A stretch of 64,000 bases of DNA from Streptomyces rhizoryzae (GTDB lineage Bacteria; Actinomycetota; Actinomycetes; Streptomycetales; Streptomycetaceae): NCBI RefSeq assembly GCF_023155275.1, contig NZ_JALMUV010000004.1, positions 210,300-274,299 on the forward strand. The letters are read 5' to 3'. Position numbers and translations under genes: made by a program. The notes under the pieces are model-generated. The model saw nothing but the letters and a program-made list of their open reading frames with translations, ran no database searches and had not been told where the DNA came from. Within the stretch, counting starts at the first letter, position 1. Each line of letters opens with the position of its first letter. Positions 1-8,600 of this stretch are shown in pieces.

Positions 1-199
1 AGAAGACCACGTCCACCGGCTGGCCGGCGGCGAACAGCACCGCCGAGGCGTCGAGGTCGATCTCGCGGGCGGTGAGCCGGGCGAGGAAGCCCTTGCGGCG
101 GGCGGCCCGCCACCCCAGCCCCATGCGGACGACGGTCAGCGCGCCGCCGTCGGCCTTGCTCAGGCTGACCTTCTGGCCCTTGCTCAAATTCACAGTCAT
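1..199 (-). CDS. TerD-family stress protein, N-terminal part only
   Basis: The reverse strand opens with ATG at 199, four bases after a GGGGAA ribosome site, and reads MTVNLSKGQKVSLSK, the usual beginning of TerD/CABP1-type proteins linked to tellurite and stress responses. The frame stays open to the window edge, giving about 66 residues, so the rest of the domain lies outside. The stretch rich in Arg and Lys (WRAARRKGF) is common in Streptomyces TerD paralogues. Family assignment is from the N-terminus alone; substrate or partner cannot be inferred. Confidence 0.8.
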   Translation of the reverse strand, partial: MTVNLSKGQKVSLSKADGGALTVVRMGLGWRAARRKGFLARLTAREIDLDASAVLFAAGQPVDVVF

Positions 200-355
200 C
201 TGATTCCCCATATGTCGGTCTGCCCTGGAAACGGACGTGCCGGCGCGGCAGTTCCGGTTTCCGCCGGTGAATCCGCGGTCCGCCGCACTAGAGAAGCCGG
301 GATTCCGGTACGGGCACCGGCGGCGGGCCGCACGGCCGGCCGGGCCGGCGTCCGG

Positions 356-622
356 TCAGTCCCGGGAGTTGCCGAAGAGCAGCCGGTAGAGAATGAGCAG
401 GACCAGGGCGCCGGCGATGGCCGCGATCCAGGTGGCGACGTCGAAGAAGTCGTGGGCCACCGGCCGGTGCAGGAACTTCGCGGACAGCCAGCCGCCGATG
501 AACGACCCGGCGATCCCGATGAGCGTGGTGCCCACCAGCCCGCCCGGGTCGCGTCCGGGAAGCAGGAACTTGGCTATCGCCCCGGCCAGGAGCCCGAGCA
601 CGATCCAGCTGATGATGCCCAC
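356..622 (-). CDS. GlsB/YeaQ/YmgE-family stress-response membrane protein
   Basis: An 88-residue, very hydrophobic protein beginning [18 protein letters not shown]. It has about three predicted membrane segments (roughly residues 3-19, 29-48 and 64-84) and the glycine-rich [17 protein letters not shown] segment that marks the transglycosylase-associated (GlsB/YeaQ) family. Length matches the family. Members are small inner-membrane proteins induced by general stress, with no known biochemical activity. It is a monocistronic gene between the TerD gene and the divergent alcohol dehydrogenase. The start has a GAGAGGA-like ribosome site just upstream. Confidence 0.88.
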   Translation of the reverse strand: MGIISWIVLGLLAGAIAKFLLPGRDPGGLVGTTLIGIAGSFIGGWLSAKFLHRPVAHDFFDVATWIAAIAGALVLLILYRLLFGNSRD

Positions 623-666
623 GGGACATCCTCTCCTCGTCGTCGGTTACGGAAGTCGTCCGGAAA

Positions 667-682
667 TCTACATCACTGTAGA
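667..682. promoter_or_regulatory. Inverted repeat TCTACA-N4-TGTAGA in divergent promoter region
   Basis: Perfect 6-bp arms separated by TCAC, sitting between the divergent GlsB-type gene (start 622) and the alcohol dehydrogenase (start 756). It is less G+C-rich than its surroundings. The TACA...TGTA core resembles operators of BlaI/CopY-type repressors but has a wider spacer, so the regulator is unknown. Confidence 0.35.
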
Positions 683-755
683 AGTTGGCCGGGTGCGATC
701 AGGCCAGGCCGGCGCCGCGTTTGCCCCGGTGGCGGGCGGGCGTGACGCTGGGGGT

Positions 756-1814
756 ATGGCGTCCGCCGCGCACCCGGAGACGCTGTCCGGGTGGGCCGTC
801 GAGCGGCCGGGGCCGATGGCCACCGGGCCGCTGGCGGCGGTGCGCCGGCCCGTCCCGGAGCCGGGGCCCGGCGAGCTGCTGGTGAGGGTGGAGGCTTGCG
901 GTGTGTGTCGTACGGATCTGCATCTCGCTGAGGGTGATCTTCCGCCGCACCGGCCGGCCACCGTACCGGGACACGAGATCGTCGGGCGGGTGGCGGCCAC
1001 GGGTCCGCAGGTGACGCTCTTCGCCCCCGGCGACCGGGTGGGCGGTGCCTGGCTGCGCGGCACCTGCGGGGAGTGCCGCTACTGCCGGGCCGGCGCGGAG
1101 AACCTCTGTCCCGCCTCGCGGTACACCGGCTGGGACGCCGACGGCGGCTTCGCCGACCTGACGCTGCTGCCGGCCGACTACGCCTACCCGCTGCCGGAGT
1201 CGGAGCGCGCCGCGGCGCTGGCGCCGCTGCTGTGCGCCGGGATCATCGGCTACCGCGCGCTGCGCCGCAGCGCGCTGCCGCCGGGCGGCCGGCTGGGCCT
1301 GTACGGCTTCGGCGGCTCGGCGCACCTGGCGGCCCAGGTCGCGCTGGCCGAGGGCGCACGGGTGCATGTGCTGACCCGCTCCGCGCGCGCCCGCGAACTG
1401 GCCCGCGAACTGGGCGCGGTGAGCGTCGGGGACGCCTACGACCGCCCGCCCGAGCCGCTGGACTCGGCGATCCTCTTCGCACCGGTCGGGGACCTGGTGC
1501 CGGTGGCGCTGGCCGCGCTGGACCGCTCCGGGACGCTGGCGGTCGCCGGGATCCACCTCACCGACATCCCGCCGCTGGTGTACCGGGACCACCTCTTCCA
1601 GGAGCGGAACCTGCGCAGCGTGACGGCCAACACCCGGCAGGACGGGCGGGAGTTCCTGGAGACCGCGGCGCGGATCGGGATCCGGGTCACGGTCAGCCCG
1701 TACCCGCTCGGCCGGGCGCCGCAGGCGCTCGCGGACCTGGCGGGCGACCGGGTGCAGGGGGCCGCCGTCCTGCTGCCCGACGCGGATTTCGGGCGGGAGT
1801 TCAGTGCGCCGTGA
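756..1814 (+). CDS. Zinc-dependent alcohol dehydrogenase (MDR superfamily)
   Basis: A 352-residue medium-chain dehydrogenase. Visible features are the catalytic-zinc region [10 protein letters not shown], the PGHEIVGRV segment, the four-cysteine structural-zinc loop [15 protein letters not shown], and the cofactor fold [16 protein letters not shown] followed by an Arg-rich stretch that suggests NADP or NAD binding. The GGSAH form is typical of the subgroup of single-subunit bacterial zinc alcohol dehydrogenases. ATG 756 was chosen because it starts the family N-terminus (GWAVERPGP...[14 protein letters not shown]); the frame is open further upstream but without homology. Its end overlaps the convergent MmcQ-like gene by 14 bases. 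The substrate is not predictable. Confidence 0.85.
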   Translation: MASAAHPETLSGWAVERPGPMATGPLAAVRRPVPEPGPGELLVRVEACGVCRTDLHLAEGDLPPHRPATVPGHEIVGRVAATGPQVTLFAPGDRVGGAWLRGTCGECRYCRAGAENLCPASRYTGWDADGGFADLTLLPADYAYPLPESERAAALAPLLCAGIIGYRALRRSALPPGGRLGLYGFGGSAHLAAQVALAEGARVHVLTRSARARELARELGAVSVGDAYDRPPEPLDSAILFAPVGDLVPVALAALDRSGTLAVAGIHLTDIPPLVYRDHLFQERNLRSVTANTRQDGREFLETAARIGIRVTVSPYPLGRAPQALADLAGDRVQGAAVLLPDADFGREFSAP

Positions 1815-2175
1815 GGTACTCCGCGACGAGGTCGGCGGGGGCCGCCTGCCGCCAGGAGTCGACCAGGATGTCGCGGAGTTCGTCCAGGTCGTCGAGGGCG
1901 GCCAGGCGCACCCGCACCCAGTGCGAGCCGGCCTCGTGGGGCGGGACCCAGAACTTCTCCGGCTCGGCGGCGATCAGCTCGCCGCGTTCGAGGATCGGGC
2001 AGCGCACCGCGACGGAGGTCTCGTCGTCCGGCACGGTGAGGAACATCTTCCCGGCGACCCGGAAGGTGGGCATGCTCCAGGCTTCCTTCTCCACCGTCCC
2101 CGGGAGGGCGAGGGCGATGCGGCGGACGTCGGCGGAGTCGGCGGCCGGCCCGGAGCCGGAGGCGGTGGTGGTCAC
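1801..2175 (-). CDS. MmcQ/YjbR-family protein
   Basis: About 124 residues, of the MmcQ/YjbR fold (CyaY-like, often called DNA-binding). Diagnostic parts are [17 protein letters not shown] near the start, the [21 protein letters not shown] strand region and [20 protein letters not shown] at the end. I prefer GTG 2175 because homology begins just after it; the frame is open to an in-frame start at 2223, which would add 16 residues without family similarity. Role unknown; no operon partner. Confidence 0.75.
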   Translation of the reverse strand: MTTTASGSGPAADSADVRRIALALPGTVEKEAWSMPTFRVAGKMFLTVPDDETSVAVRCPILERGELIAAEPEKFWVPPHEAGSHWVRVRLAALDDLDELRDILVDSWRQAAPADLVAEYLTAH

Positions 2176-2248
2176 CTGACCAGGGTACGGTGCGGTGATC
2201 GCCGGCGGGAACGGTACGGGCACCCGGGCCGGGCCCGGTGCCCGCGGC

Positions 2249-3709
2249 TCACCAGGGGGACGGGGCGTAGTCCTTGAGGAAGCAGCCGTGCAGGTCCTCG
2301 CCCCGTTCGCCGCGGACGATCGGGTCGTAGACCCGGGCGGCGCCGTCCACGAGGTCGAGCGGGGCGTGGAAGCCCTCCTCCGCCAGGCGCATCTTGGCCG
2401 GGTGCGGGCGCTCGTCGGTGATCCAGCCGGTGTCGACCGCGGTCATCAGGATGCCGTCGGTCTCCAGCATCTCCCGGGCGCTGGTGCGGGTGAGCATGTT
2501 GAGCGCGGCCTTGGCCATATTGGTGTGCGGGTGGCCGGGACCCTTGTAGCCGCGGCTGAACTGGCCCTCCATCGCGGAGACGTTGACGACGTACTTGCGC
2601 CGGGCCGGGGACGCGGCGAGCGCCGGGCGCAACTTGCTGACCAGGAGGAACGGGGCGGTCATATTGCAGAGCTGGACCTCCAGCAGCTCCACCGGATCGA
2701 CCTCGTCCACCGTGTGGATCCAGCTGTTGGTGGCGTGCAGGTCGGGCACCAGGCCGCCGGCGTCGATCGCGGTGCCCGCCTCGATCCGGGCCGGCGAGGC
2801 GGAGCCGCTGGTCAGCGCGAGGGCGGTGAGGTCCTGCGCGGTCAGCCCGTGCGGGCCGGCGGACGGCGCCGCGGGGAGCGCGGGGGCGCCGCTGCCGAAG
2901 TGGCCCAGGACCACGGAGGCGGGCAGCTCCCCGGCGGGCAGCGGCGCGGACTCGGCCTCCACCAGCTTGCGGTACGCCTCGGGCGAGCGGCGGACGGTCT
3001 GCGCGGCGTTGTTGATCAGGATGTCCAGCGGGCCCTCGGCGCGCACCGTGTCGGCGAGGGCGAGGACCTGCGAGGGGTCGCGCAGGTCGATGCCGACGAT
3101 CTTCAGGCGGTGCAGCCACTCCGCGCTGTCCGGCATCGCCGTGAAGCGCCGGATCGCGTCGTGCGGGAAGCGGGTGGTGATCGTGGTGTGGGCGCCGTCC
3201 CGCAGCAGCCGCAGCGCGATGTACATGCCGATCTTGGCGCGGCCGCCGGTGAGCAGCGCGCGCCGGCCGGTGAGGTCGGTGCGGGCGTCCCGGCGGGCCC
3301 GGTTCTCGGCCGCGCAGGAGGGGCACAGCTGGTGGTAGAAGGCGTCGACCTCGACGTAGCGGTCCTTGCAGACGTAGCAGCAACGGGGGCGCTCCAGGAT
3401 GCCGGCCAGCTCGGTGGTGACCGAGCTGGCCAGGGCGCGGCCCAGGGTCTCGTCGTCGATCCGGTCGGCGGCGCCGGTGGCGGTGGCCTCGGTGACCGCC
3501 TTGTCGTGGGCGGTCTTGGCGGCCCGGCGCTCCTGCCGGCGGCGCCGCTTGACCTCGCGGAAGATGCCGGCGGTGGCCCGCCGTATGGCGATCGCGTCGG
3601 GGTGGTCCAGCGGCAGCGCGTCCAGTTCTTCGAGGACGCTCAGGCACACCGCCATCCGCTCCGCGTCGATTCCGGCGCCGCCGGCCCGGCTGTCTTCGGT
3701 CACCGTCAT
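2249..3709 (-). CDS. SDR-family oxidoreductase with N-terminal zinc-ribbon-like segment
   Basis: A 486-residue protein in three parts. Residues 1-110 are helical and charged. Next comes a CYVC...CPSC cysteine pair arrangement resembling a zinc ribbon. The C-terminal half is a short-chain dehydrogenase with a TGGRAKIG nucleotide-binding loop and the NNAAQ segment. The active-site region has Ser in VNVSAMEG, but the usual Tyr of YxxxK is replaced: the lysine lies in PHTNMAKAALN, with Thr at the Tyr position. It is twice the length of a classical SDR. ATG 3709 is preferred over 3769 because it has an AGGAAAG ribosome site at normal distance. It is last in the leftward cluster operon, 85 bases after the adenylation gene; whether it serves the pathway or is a flanking gene is uncertain. 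Confidence 0.75.
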   Translation of the reverse strand: MTVTEDSRAGGAGIDAERMAVCLSVLEELDALPLDHPDAIAIRRATAGIFREVKRRRRQERRAAKTAHDKAVTEATATGAADRIDDETLGRALASSVTTELAGILERPRCCYVCKDRYVEVDAFYHQLCPSCAAENRARRDARTDLTGRRALLTGGRAKIGMYIALRLLRDGAHTTITTRFPHDAIRRFTAMPDSAEWLHRLKIVGIDLRDPSQVLALADTVRAEGPLDILINNAAQTVRRSPEAYRKLVEAESAPLPAGELPASVVLGHFGSGAPALPAAPSAGPHGLTAQDLTALALTSGSASPARIEAGTAIDAGGLVPDLHATNSWIHTVDEVDPVELLEVQLCNMTAPFLLVSKLRPALAASPARRKYVVNVSAMEGQFSRGYKGPGHPHTNMAKAALNMLTRTSAREMLETDGILMTAVDTGWITDERPHPAKMRLAEEGFHAPLDLVDGAARVYDPIVRGERGEDLHGCFLKDYAPSPW

Positions 3710-3794
3710 CGCCGCTGCCGCTTTCCTGGATCGTTCGGTCTCTCCAGGCCGGCCGCGTGGGCTGCTCACGGCCTGTTCGAGCTTCGGCGGAACT

Positions 3795-5363
3795 TTACGT
3801 AGCGGCGGGCGGCTGCGCCAAACCGGTGACGGCGAGGACCTCGCCGAGCGCGGCCCGGTCGAGCTTGCCGTTGCGGTTGAGCGGCAGTGCGGGCAGGGCG
3901 GTGAGGGCGGCCGGGACCATGTAGGCGGGGAGGCGGCCGCGCAGGGCGGTGCGCAGCTCGTCGGGGGCCGGGGGCGGGCCGTCGGCGGTGTAGGCGGCGG
4001 CGAGTTCGGTGCCGCCGGGGGTGGGGACGGGCAGGACAGCGGCGTCCAGGACGCCGGGCAGGGCGCGCAGCGCGGCCTCGACCTCGCCCAGTTCCACGCG
4101 GTAGCCGTGCACCTGGATCTGCTGGTCGTCGCGGCCGAGGTGGACCAGCGGCGGGCGCGCGCCGGGGGCGCCGGGCAGGGGCGCGACGCGGTCGCCGGTG
4201 CGGTACCAGTGGGCGTCGGTGAGCGGGGCGGCGGGGTCGTGCGGGGAGCCGTCGGGGGCGAGGAAGCGGCCGGCGTCGTCGGCCGGGTCGAGGTAGCCGG
4301 GGAAGCGCTGGGGGCCGCGGACGCAGAGTTCCTCTCCGTGCAGGCGGAGCTGGAGGCCGGGGTGGAGGGGGCCGATGGGGACGGTGCCGTTGGCGGGCGC
4401 GGGCCAGGCGGCGGGGTCGGCGGGGAGGCGGTAGGTGGTGCAGGTGACGGTCAGCTCGGTCGGGCCGTAGGCGTTCTCCAGGGCGCTGCCGGGGGCGGCC
4501 CGGTGCCAGGCGGCGGCCTGCTGGAGGGTGAGCGGTTCGCCGCAGAACATGCTGTGGCGCAGGGTGGGCATGCTGCCGGGTTTGAGCGCCCGCAGCCGCT
4601 GGGCCAGGGAGATCAGGGAGGGGACGGAGTTCCAGTGGGTCAGGGCGCGGCGGGTGGCGAAGCGGACCGGGGCGAGGAGTTCGCCGCGGGTGGGGACGAC
4701 GAGGGTGGCGCCGCTCCCCCATGCGGTGAACATGTCGTGCACCGAGGGGTCGAAGGTCAGGTCGAAGGTCTGCGAGAAGCGGTCGCCGGGGCCGGCGGCG
4801 GTGCGCGGGACGACGTGGCCGAGGTAGGCGCAGATGTTGCGGTGGCGGATCGGGACGCCCTTGGGGACGCCGGTCGAGCCGGAGGTGAACAGGATGTAGG
4901 CCAGGTCGTCGGGGCCGGCCGGGGGGACGTCGGGGGCGGGGGCGGCGGGCAGCGCGGCGAGGTCGCCGTCGGTGAGCGCCAGGACGGGGACGCCGGGGGC
5001 AAGGGCGTCGGCGCCGGCGTCGGCGAGGACCGCGTCGAGGCCGGCGGCGCGGGCGACGGCGGCGTTGCGGCCGGGCGGGAAGCCGGGGCCGAGCGGGACG
5101 ACGGCGGCGCCCAGGCGCTGGACGGCGAGGTAGCCGGCGTAGGCGACGGCGCTGCGGGCGGCCAGCAGCCCGATCCGGCGCGGGGGTGTGCCGGTGCCGA
5201 GCCGGCGCAGCAGGTGGGCGGCGAGCGCGTCGGCGCGGTCGGCGAGTTCGGCGTAGGTGAGGGCGGTGCCGGCGACCTCCAGGGCGGGGCGGTCGCCGTG
5301 CCGGGCGGCGGAGGCGGCGAACCGGTCGGCGAGGGTGCGGGGTGCGGCGGCGGGCGTGGTCAT
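3795..5363 (-). CDS. Stand-alone amino acid adenylation enzyme (AMP-binding)
   Basis: A 522-residue free adenylation domain. It should activate a carboxylic acid as the AMP ester and load it on a carrier protein. The core motifs are complete: YILFTSGSTGVPKG (about 156-169), FDPSVHD at motif A4, NAYGPTELT at A5, YRTGD at A7, GRDDQQIQVHGYRVELGEVE at A8 and the catalytic lysine in NRNGKLD (about 500). Asp is kept at the A4 position that binds the alpha-amino group in amino acid activating domains, so an amino acid substrate is likely. The following pocket residues (P, H) do not look like the proline code. It lies next to the phosphopantetheinyl transferase and near the free carrier protein, its likely acceptor. 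Confidence 0.9.
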   Translation of the reverse strand: MTTPAAAPRTLADRFAASAARHGDRPALEVAGTALTYAELADRADALAAHLLRRLGTGTPPRRIGLLAARSAVAYAGYLAVQRLGAAVVPLGPGFPPGRNAAVARAAGLDAVLADAGADALAPGVPVLALTDGDLAALPAAPAPDVPPAGPDDLAYILFTSGSTGVPKGVPIRHRNICAYLGHVVPRTAAGPGDRFSQTFDLTFDPSVHDMFTAWGSGATLVVPTRGELLAPVRFATRRALTHWNSVPSLISLAQRLRALKPGSMPTLRHSMFCGEPLTLQQAAAWHRAAPGSALENAYGPTELTVTCTTYRLPADPAAWPAPANGTVPIGPLHPGLQLRLHGEELCVRGPQRFPGYLDPADDAGRFLAPDGSPHDPAAPLTDAHWYRTGDRVAPLPGAPGARPPLVHLGRDDQQIQVHGYRVELGEVEAALRALPGVLDAAVLPVPTPGGTELAAAYTADGPPPAPDELRTALRGRLPAYMVPAALTALPALPLNRNGKLDRAALGEVLAVTGLAQPPAAT

Positions 5364-5403
5364 GCGGGCGGTCCGGCTTTCCGTGAGGCGGCGGGCGGCT
5401 GCG

Positions 5404-6033
5404 TCATCCGGTGTGGGCGGTGTAGGCGCAGCTCAGCGGGGTGGTGGAGTGGTCGCGCAGGGCGGTCCAGCGGTAGCCGGCCCAGTGGCCGGTGCGGGCC
5501 CCGGGCGCCACGTCGATGGTCCAGGGGCGGCCGGCCAGCCCGGCGCCGCTGGCCTTGACGCAGGCTTCCTGGGCGGTCCACACCCAGGCGACCTCGGCCG
5601 CGGCCCGCTCGGGGGGCAGCGCGGCGAGCTGCTCGACGTGGCCGGGCAGCAGCCGTCGGGCCAGGGCCGGGCCGACCCGGTCGGCGGGGTGCTGGAGGTC
5701 CACGCCGACGGCCCGGCCGACGGCGACCCCGGCGGCCACCCCGCCCTCGGTGTGCGAGACGCTGACGCCGACGCCGGGGTGGCCGCGCAGGCCGGGTCTG
5801 CCGCGCGGGCCGGGGGCGATCTCGGCGTCGGCGAGGTCCGGGCGGACCGCGGCGAGGAGCTCCCGCAGCAGTCCGCGGCCGGCGAGGAACTCCCGGGCCC
5901 GCCACTCGGGCAGCGCGGCGGCCCGGCGCAGGTCGTCGCGGTGCCGGCTGGCCGGGGCCGGCCCCGGCCGGCCGCCGCGGCCGGTCGTGGTGGCCACCCA
6001 CACCCGGTCGGCGACCCGGATCGGCCGGGTCAC
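5404..6033 (-). CDS. 4'-phosphopantetheinyl transferase (Sfp type)
   Basis: A 209-residue enzyme expected to add phosphopantetheine to the carrier serines of this cluster. Visible motifs are VGVSVSHTEGG (about 88-98), VGVDLQ (Asp112) and WVWTAQEACVKASGAGL (Glu156, Lys160). The second magnesium-site residue, usually Glu in GxDxE, is Gln114, and the usual KEA is QEA; the other ligands remain. GTG 6033 was chosen because it forms a GTGA overlap with the stop of the upstream dehydrogenase gene. The open frame extends far upstream but is only a high-GC shadow. A dedicated transferase inside the operon supports the carrier-protein reading of the pathway. Confidence 0.88.
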   Translation of the reverse strand: MTRPIRVADRVWVATTTGRGGRPGPAPASRHRDDLRRAAALPEWRAREFLAGRGLLRELLAAVRPDLADAEIAPGPRGRPGLRGHPGVGVSVSHTEGGVAAGVAVGRAVGVDLQHPADRVGPALARRLLPGHVEQLAALPPERAAAEVAWVWTAQEACVKASGAGLAGRPWTIDVAPGARTGHWAGYRWTALRDHSTTPLSCAYTAHTG

Positions 6034-7163
6034 GGGAGGGTGCCCGGCCGGGCCAGGGCGTCGAGGACCGAGTCGGCGGCGTCCGCGACGGTGCCCAGGA
6101 CGACCTCCTCGGCGCCGCCGCCGATGGCGAAGAGCGCGGCCTGGGCGCGGAGTTCCTGGATGCCGCCGGTGCGGAAGCCCTCGGCTCCCCAGAGCTGCGC
6201 GCAGGTGTCCAGGACGTGGTGGACGGTGGCGCCGGCGGCGGCCTTGAGGGTGGCGGCGGCCGTCGCGTCGTACCGGTGCGCCACCGCCTGTGCGAAGCCG
6301 TCGGTCAGGGCGTTCAGTTCCTGCACCCGGACCAGGCAGGCGGCGAACCGCTGCCGGACGGGGGGCAGGTCCCACAGGGTGCCGTCCCCGTGCGGCCGGT
6401 CCGCCAGGTGGCGGTGGGTGGCGGCCAGGGCGCGGCGGCAGAGGGCGACGCCCCACTGGGCGCCGGCCAGGCGCTCGGTGGCGATGTGGCGGGCGAAGAG
6501 CGGCAGTCCGAAGCCGGTGCGGCCCAGCAGGTGGTCGGTGCCGAGCCGGACCGCGTCGAGGGTGAGGTGGCCGGTGCCGGCGGCGGCGTAGAGCGCGGTG
6601 TCGGCGGGGCGGACGGTGGCGCCTGGGGCGTCGGCGGGCACCAGGACCCAGGTGAAGTGGGTGAAGTGGCGGCCGGGGCGGTGCCGGGCGAGGACGAGGT
6701 GGTGGGTGGCGGTGGTGGCGTTGGCGATCCACTTCTTGGTGCCGGTGAGGGTCAGTCCGCCGCCGTCGGTGCGGACCTCGGTGCGCAGGGCGGTGAGGTC
6801 GGTGCCGGGGGTCTCGTCGGTGGCGGCCAGGGCGACGGTGCTCCGGCCGGCCAGGGCGCTGTCCAGGGCCTGCCGGGCGGCCGGGTGGCGGCCGGCGGCC
6901 AGGACCGGCAGGGCGGTGGCGAGCTGGACGCTGACCGACAGGGTGGCGGCCAGGCCGAAGCGGGCGTCGACGGCGGCGAGCAGGTCGGCCAGGCCCGCCG
7001 GGTCGGTGCCCGCGCCGGCGCTGCCGTCGCGGTAGGCGCGGCGCAGCAGCCCGGCGCCGCCGAGCGCCGCCCACACCTCGGCGCCGGCCGCGGTGGGCGG
7101 CAGGGCGTCGAGGGCGGCGTAGCCGGCGGGCGGCGCGGTGGCGGCCGGTGGTGTGTCAGGCAA
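6030..7163 (-). CDS. Acyl-CoA dehydrogenase-like flavoenzyme 1
   Basis: A 377-residue flavin dehydrogenase of the acyl-CoA dehydrogenase fold. Features: an N-terminal helical domain, ALAATDETPGTDLTAL (the TEP-type flavin segment), TLTGTKKWIANAT typical of the beta domain, and a C-terminal helical domain ending in LWGAEGFRTGG and FAIGGGAEEVVLG, where the catalytic Glu normally lies. It begins at TTG 7163 with a GGGGG ribosome site and overlaps the upstream dehydrogenase gene by eight bases, so the two are coupled. In carrier-protein pathways such enzymes desaturate a thioester-bound amino acyl group (as in pyrrole-2-carboxyl formation); the paired genes and adjacent ACP suggest the same here. 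Confidence 0.85.
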   Translation of the reverse strand: MPDTPPAATAPPAGYAALDALPPTAAGAEVWAALGGAGLLRRAYRDGSAGAGTDPAGLADLLAAVDARFGLAATLSVSVQLATALPVLAAGRHPAARQALDSALAGRSTVALAATDETPGTDLTALRTEVRTDGGGLTLTGTKKWIANATTATHHLVLARHRPGRHFTHFTWVLVPADAPGATVRPADTALYAAAGTGHLTLDAVRLGTDHLLGRTGFGLPLFARHIATERLAGAQWGVALCRRALAATHRHLADRPHGDGTLWDLPPVRQRFAACLVRVQELNALTDGFAQAVAHRYDATAAATLKAAAGATVHHVLDTCAQLWGAEGFRTGGIQELRAQAALFAIGGGAEEVVLGTVADAADSVLDALARPGTLP

Positions 7164-8316
7164 AGGTGACCCCCTGGTCGCGGAGCGCCAGCCGGCCGTC
7201 GGCCAGGTGCAGCCGGTCGTTGCTGTAGTTCAGGGCCGCCGAGCGCAGGTCCCGCAGGGCGCGTTCCAGGCCGGTGGGCGAGTCCTGGAGGTAGCCGTGG
7301 CGCAGGCCGAGCGCGGTGACCAGGTCGTCCACCGCGGCGTGGCACTCCTCGGCGGCGGTGATCTTCAGGGCGTTGAGCTGGAGTTGGCGGGCGGGGACGG
7401 AGAGGTCGGCGCCGGACTCCAGGGTGCGCAGGGCCTGCTGGAGCAGGGCGTGCACGGTGTCCAGCCGCTGCCGGGACCGGGAGAGGCGGCAGAGCAGCAG
7501 GTCGGAGCCGAGGTCGAAGCGCTCGCGGCCGGCCGGGCTGCGCAGCAGCCGCAGGACGCGGGAGAGCGCGCCGGCCGCGGTGCCGAGCCAGACCGCGGAC
7601 CAGCCGAGGTGGGCGAGCGGCCCGAAGACCTCGGAGGCGATGCGGTGGAAGCCGCCCTGCTCGCCGACGACCTGGTGGCCGGGGACGCGTCCGGACAGGC
7701 GCAGGGCGACGCTGTGGCTGGCCCGCATGCCCATCGGCTGCCAGTCCCCGGAGGGGGTGAGGGCCAGCTGGTCGCGGTGGGCGTAGACGAGGGACACCTC
7801 GCCGGCGGTGGCGTCCTCCCCGGGGCTGCGCATGGTGATCAGGAAGCCGTCGGCGTGCGTCCCGCCGGTGACGATGGGGGCGAACCGCTCGATCACCAAG
7901 TCACCGCCCTCGTCGGCGAGTTGGGCCTCCGCGGTGAGCAGGTGGCCGCCCTTGCCGGCCTCGGTGGTGACCGAGGCGAGGTACAGCTCGCCGGCCGCGA
8001 TCCGGGGCAGCAGCTCCTTGCGCAGCCGCTCGCCGGCGTGCCGGACCAGCGCCTCGGCCTGCTGGCAGTGCATCGCGAAGATCATGCCGACGGACATGTC
8101 GGTACGGCCCAGGGTCTCCGCGGCGGTCACCAGCTCCCGCACGGTGCCGCCGAGTCCGCCGTCCGCGGTGGGGACGAGCAGGCCGAGCAGGCCGGTGCGG
8201 CGCAGCGCGTCCAGTGCCGCCACCGGGAACGCGGCGGCCCGGTCGGTGTGGTCGACGTGCTCCCGCGCGGTCGCGGCGGCCTCGGCCAGCCGCTCCGCCA
8301 GGTCCGGGACGGTCAT
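7156..8316 (-). CDS. Acyl-CoA dehydrogenase-like flavoenzyme 2
   Basis: A 386-residue member of the same fold but a different subgroup: PTADGGLGGTVRELVTAAETLGRTDMSVGMIFAMH near the N-terminus, LASVTTEAGKGG in place of the TEP motif, and a short C-terminal domain (AAEECHAAVDDLVTALGLRHGY). The DMSVGMIFAMH region resembles dehydrogenases acting on carrier-bound or bulky substrates more than beta-oxidation enzymes. The ATG at 8316 overlaps the ACP stop codon (ATGA), so it is translated together with the carrier. Two sequential oxidations of an ACP-tethered residue, or oxidation plus a non-redox step, are both possible. Confidence 0.83.
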   Translation of the reverse strand: MTVPDLAERLAEAAATAREHVDHTDRAAAFPVAALDALRRTGLLGLLVPTADGGLGGTVRELVTAAETLGRTDMSVGMIFAMHCQQAEALVRHAGERLRKELLPRIAAGELYLASVTTEAGKGGHLLTAEAQLADEGGDLVIERFAPIVTGGTHADGFLITMRSPGEDATAGEVSLVYAHRDQLALTPSGDWQPMGMRASHSVALRLSGRVPGHQVVGEQGGFHRIASEVFGPLAHLGWSAVWLGTAAGALSRVLRLLRSPAGRERFDLGSDLLLCRLSRSRQRLDTVHALLQQALRTLESGADLSVPARQLQLNALKITAAEECHAAVDDLVTALGLRHGYLQDSPTGLERALRDLRSAALNYSNDRLHLADGRLALRDQGVTFA

Positions 8317-8567
8317 GCGGTCACCTCGCCGGGGAGCTGGGCGGCGATCACCCGCCAGAGGCTGCCGGCGGTGGCGAAGGTGGTGTCGTTCAGCTCCTCG
8401 TCCGGGAGGGAGATGCCGAAGGTGTCCTCGATGGTGAAGAGCAGCTCGATGGCCTGCATGGAGTCGACGCCGAGCTTGCGCAGGTCGGTGTCGGGGGTGA
8501 GGGCGGGCTCGCCGGGCCCGGCGTGCTTGAGGAACGGGCGGAGCAGTGCGGTGAAGCGGGGGTCCAT
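8313..8567 (-). CDS. Free acyl/peptidyl carrier protein
   Basis: An 84-residue carrier protein. The phosphopantetheine site is in LGVDSMQAIELL, with Ser36, followed by TIEDTFGISLPDEEL, the standard helix III region. Its position upstream of two dehydrogenases and near an adenylation enzyme and a phosphopantetheinyl transferase makes it the likely tether for the amino acid being oxidised. The ribosome site GAAGAGGCA lies just upstream of ATG 8567. Confidence 0.92.
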   Translation of the reverse strand: MDPRFTALLRPFLKHAGPGEPALTPDTDLRKLGVDSMQAIELLFTIEDTFGISLPDEELNDTTFATAGSLWRVIAAQLPGEVTA

Positions 8568-8600
8568 GGGGTGCCTCTTCTGGGTGGTGGGGCCTTGGGT

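Noticed and set aside
6030..8316. Acyl-CoA dehydrogenases as fatty acid beta-oxidation genes
   Set aside because: Translationally coupled to a carrier protein and PPTase inside a biosynthetic operon; no hydratase or thiolase near.
3795..8567. Plain proline-to-pyrrole cassette
   Set aside because: The adenylation pocket residues after motif A4 (D, P, H) do not fit the proline pattern, and there are two unlike flavoenzymes. Not fully excluded.
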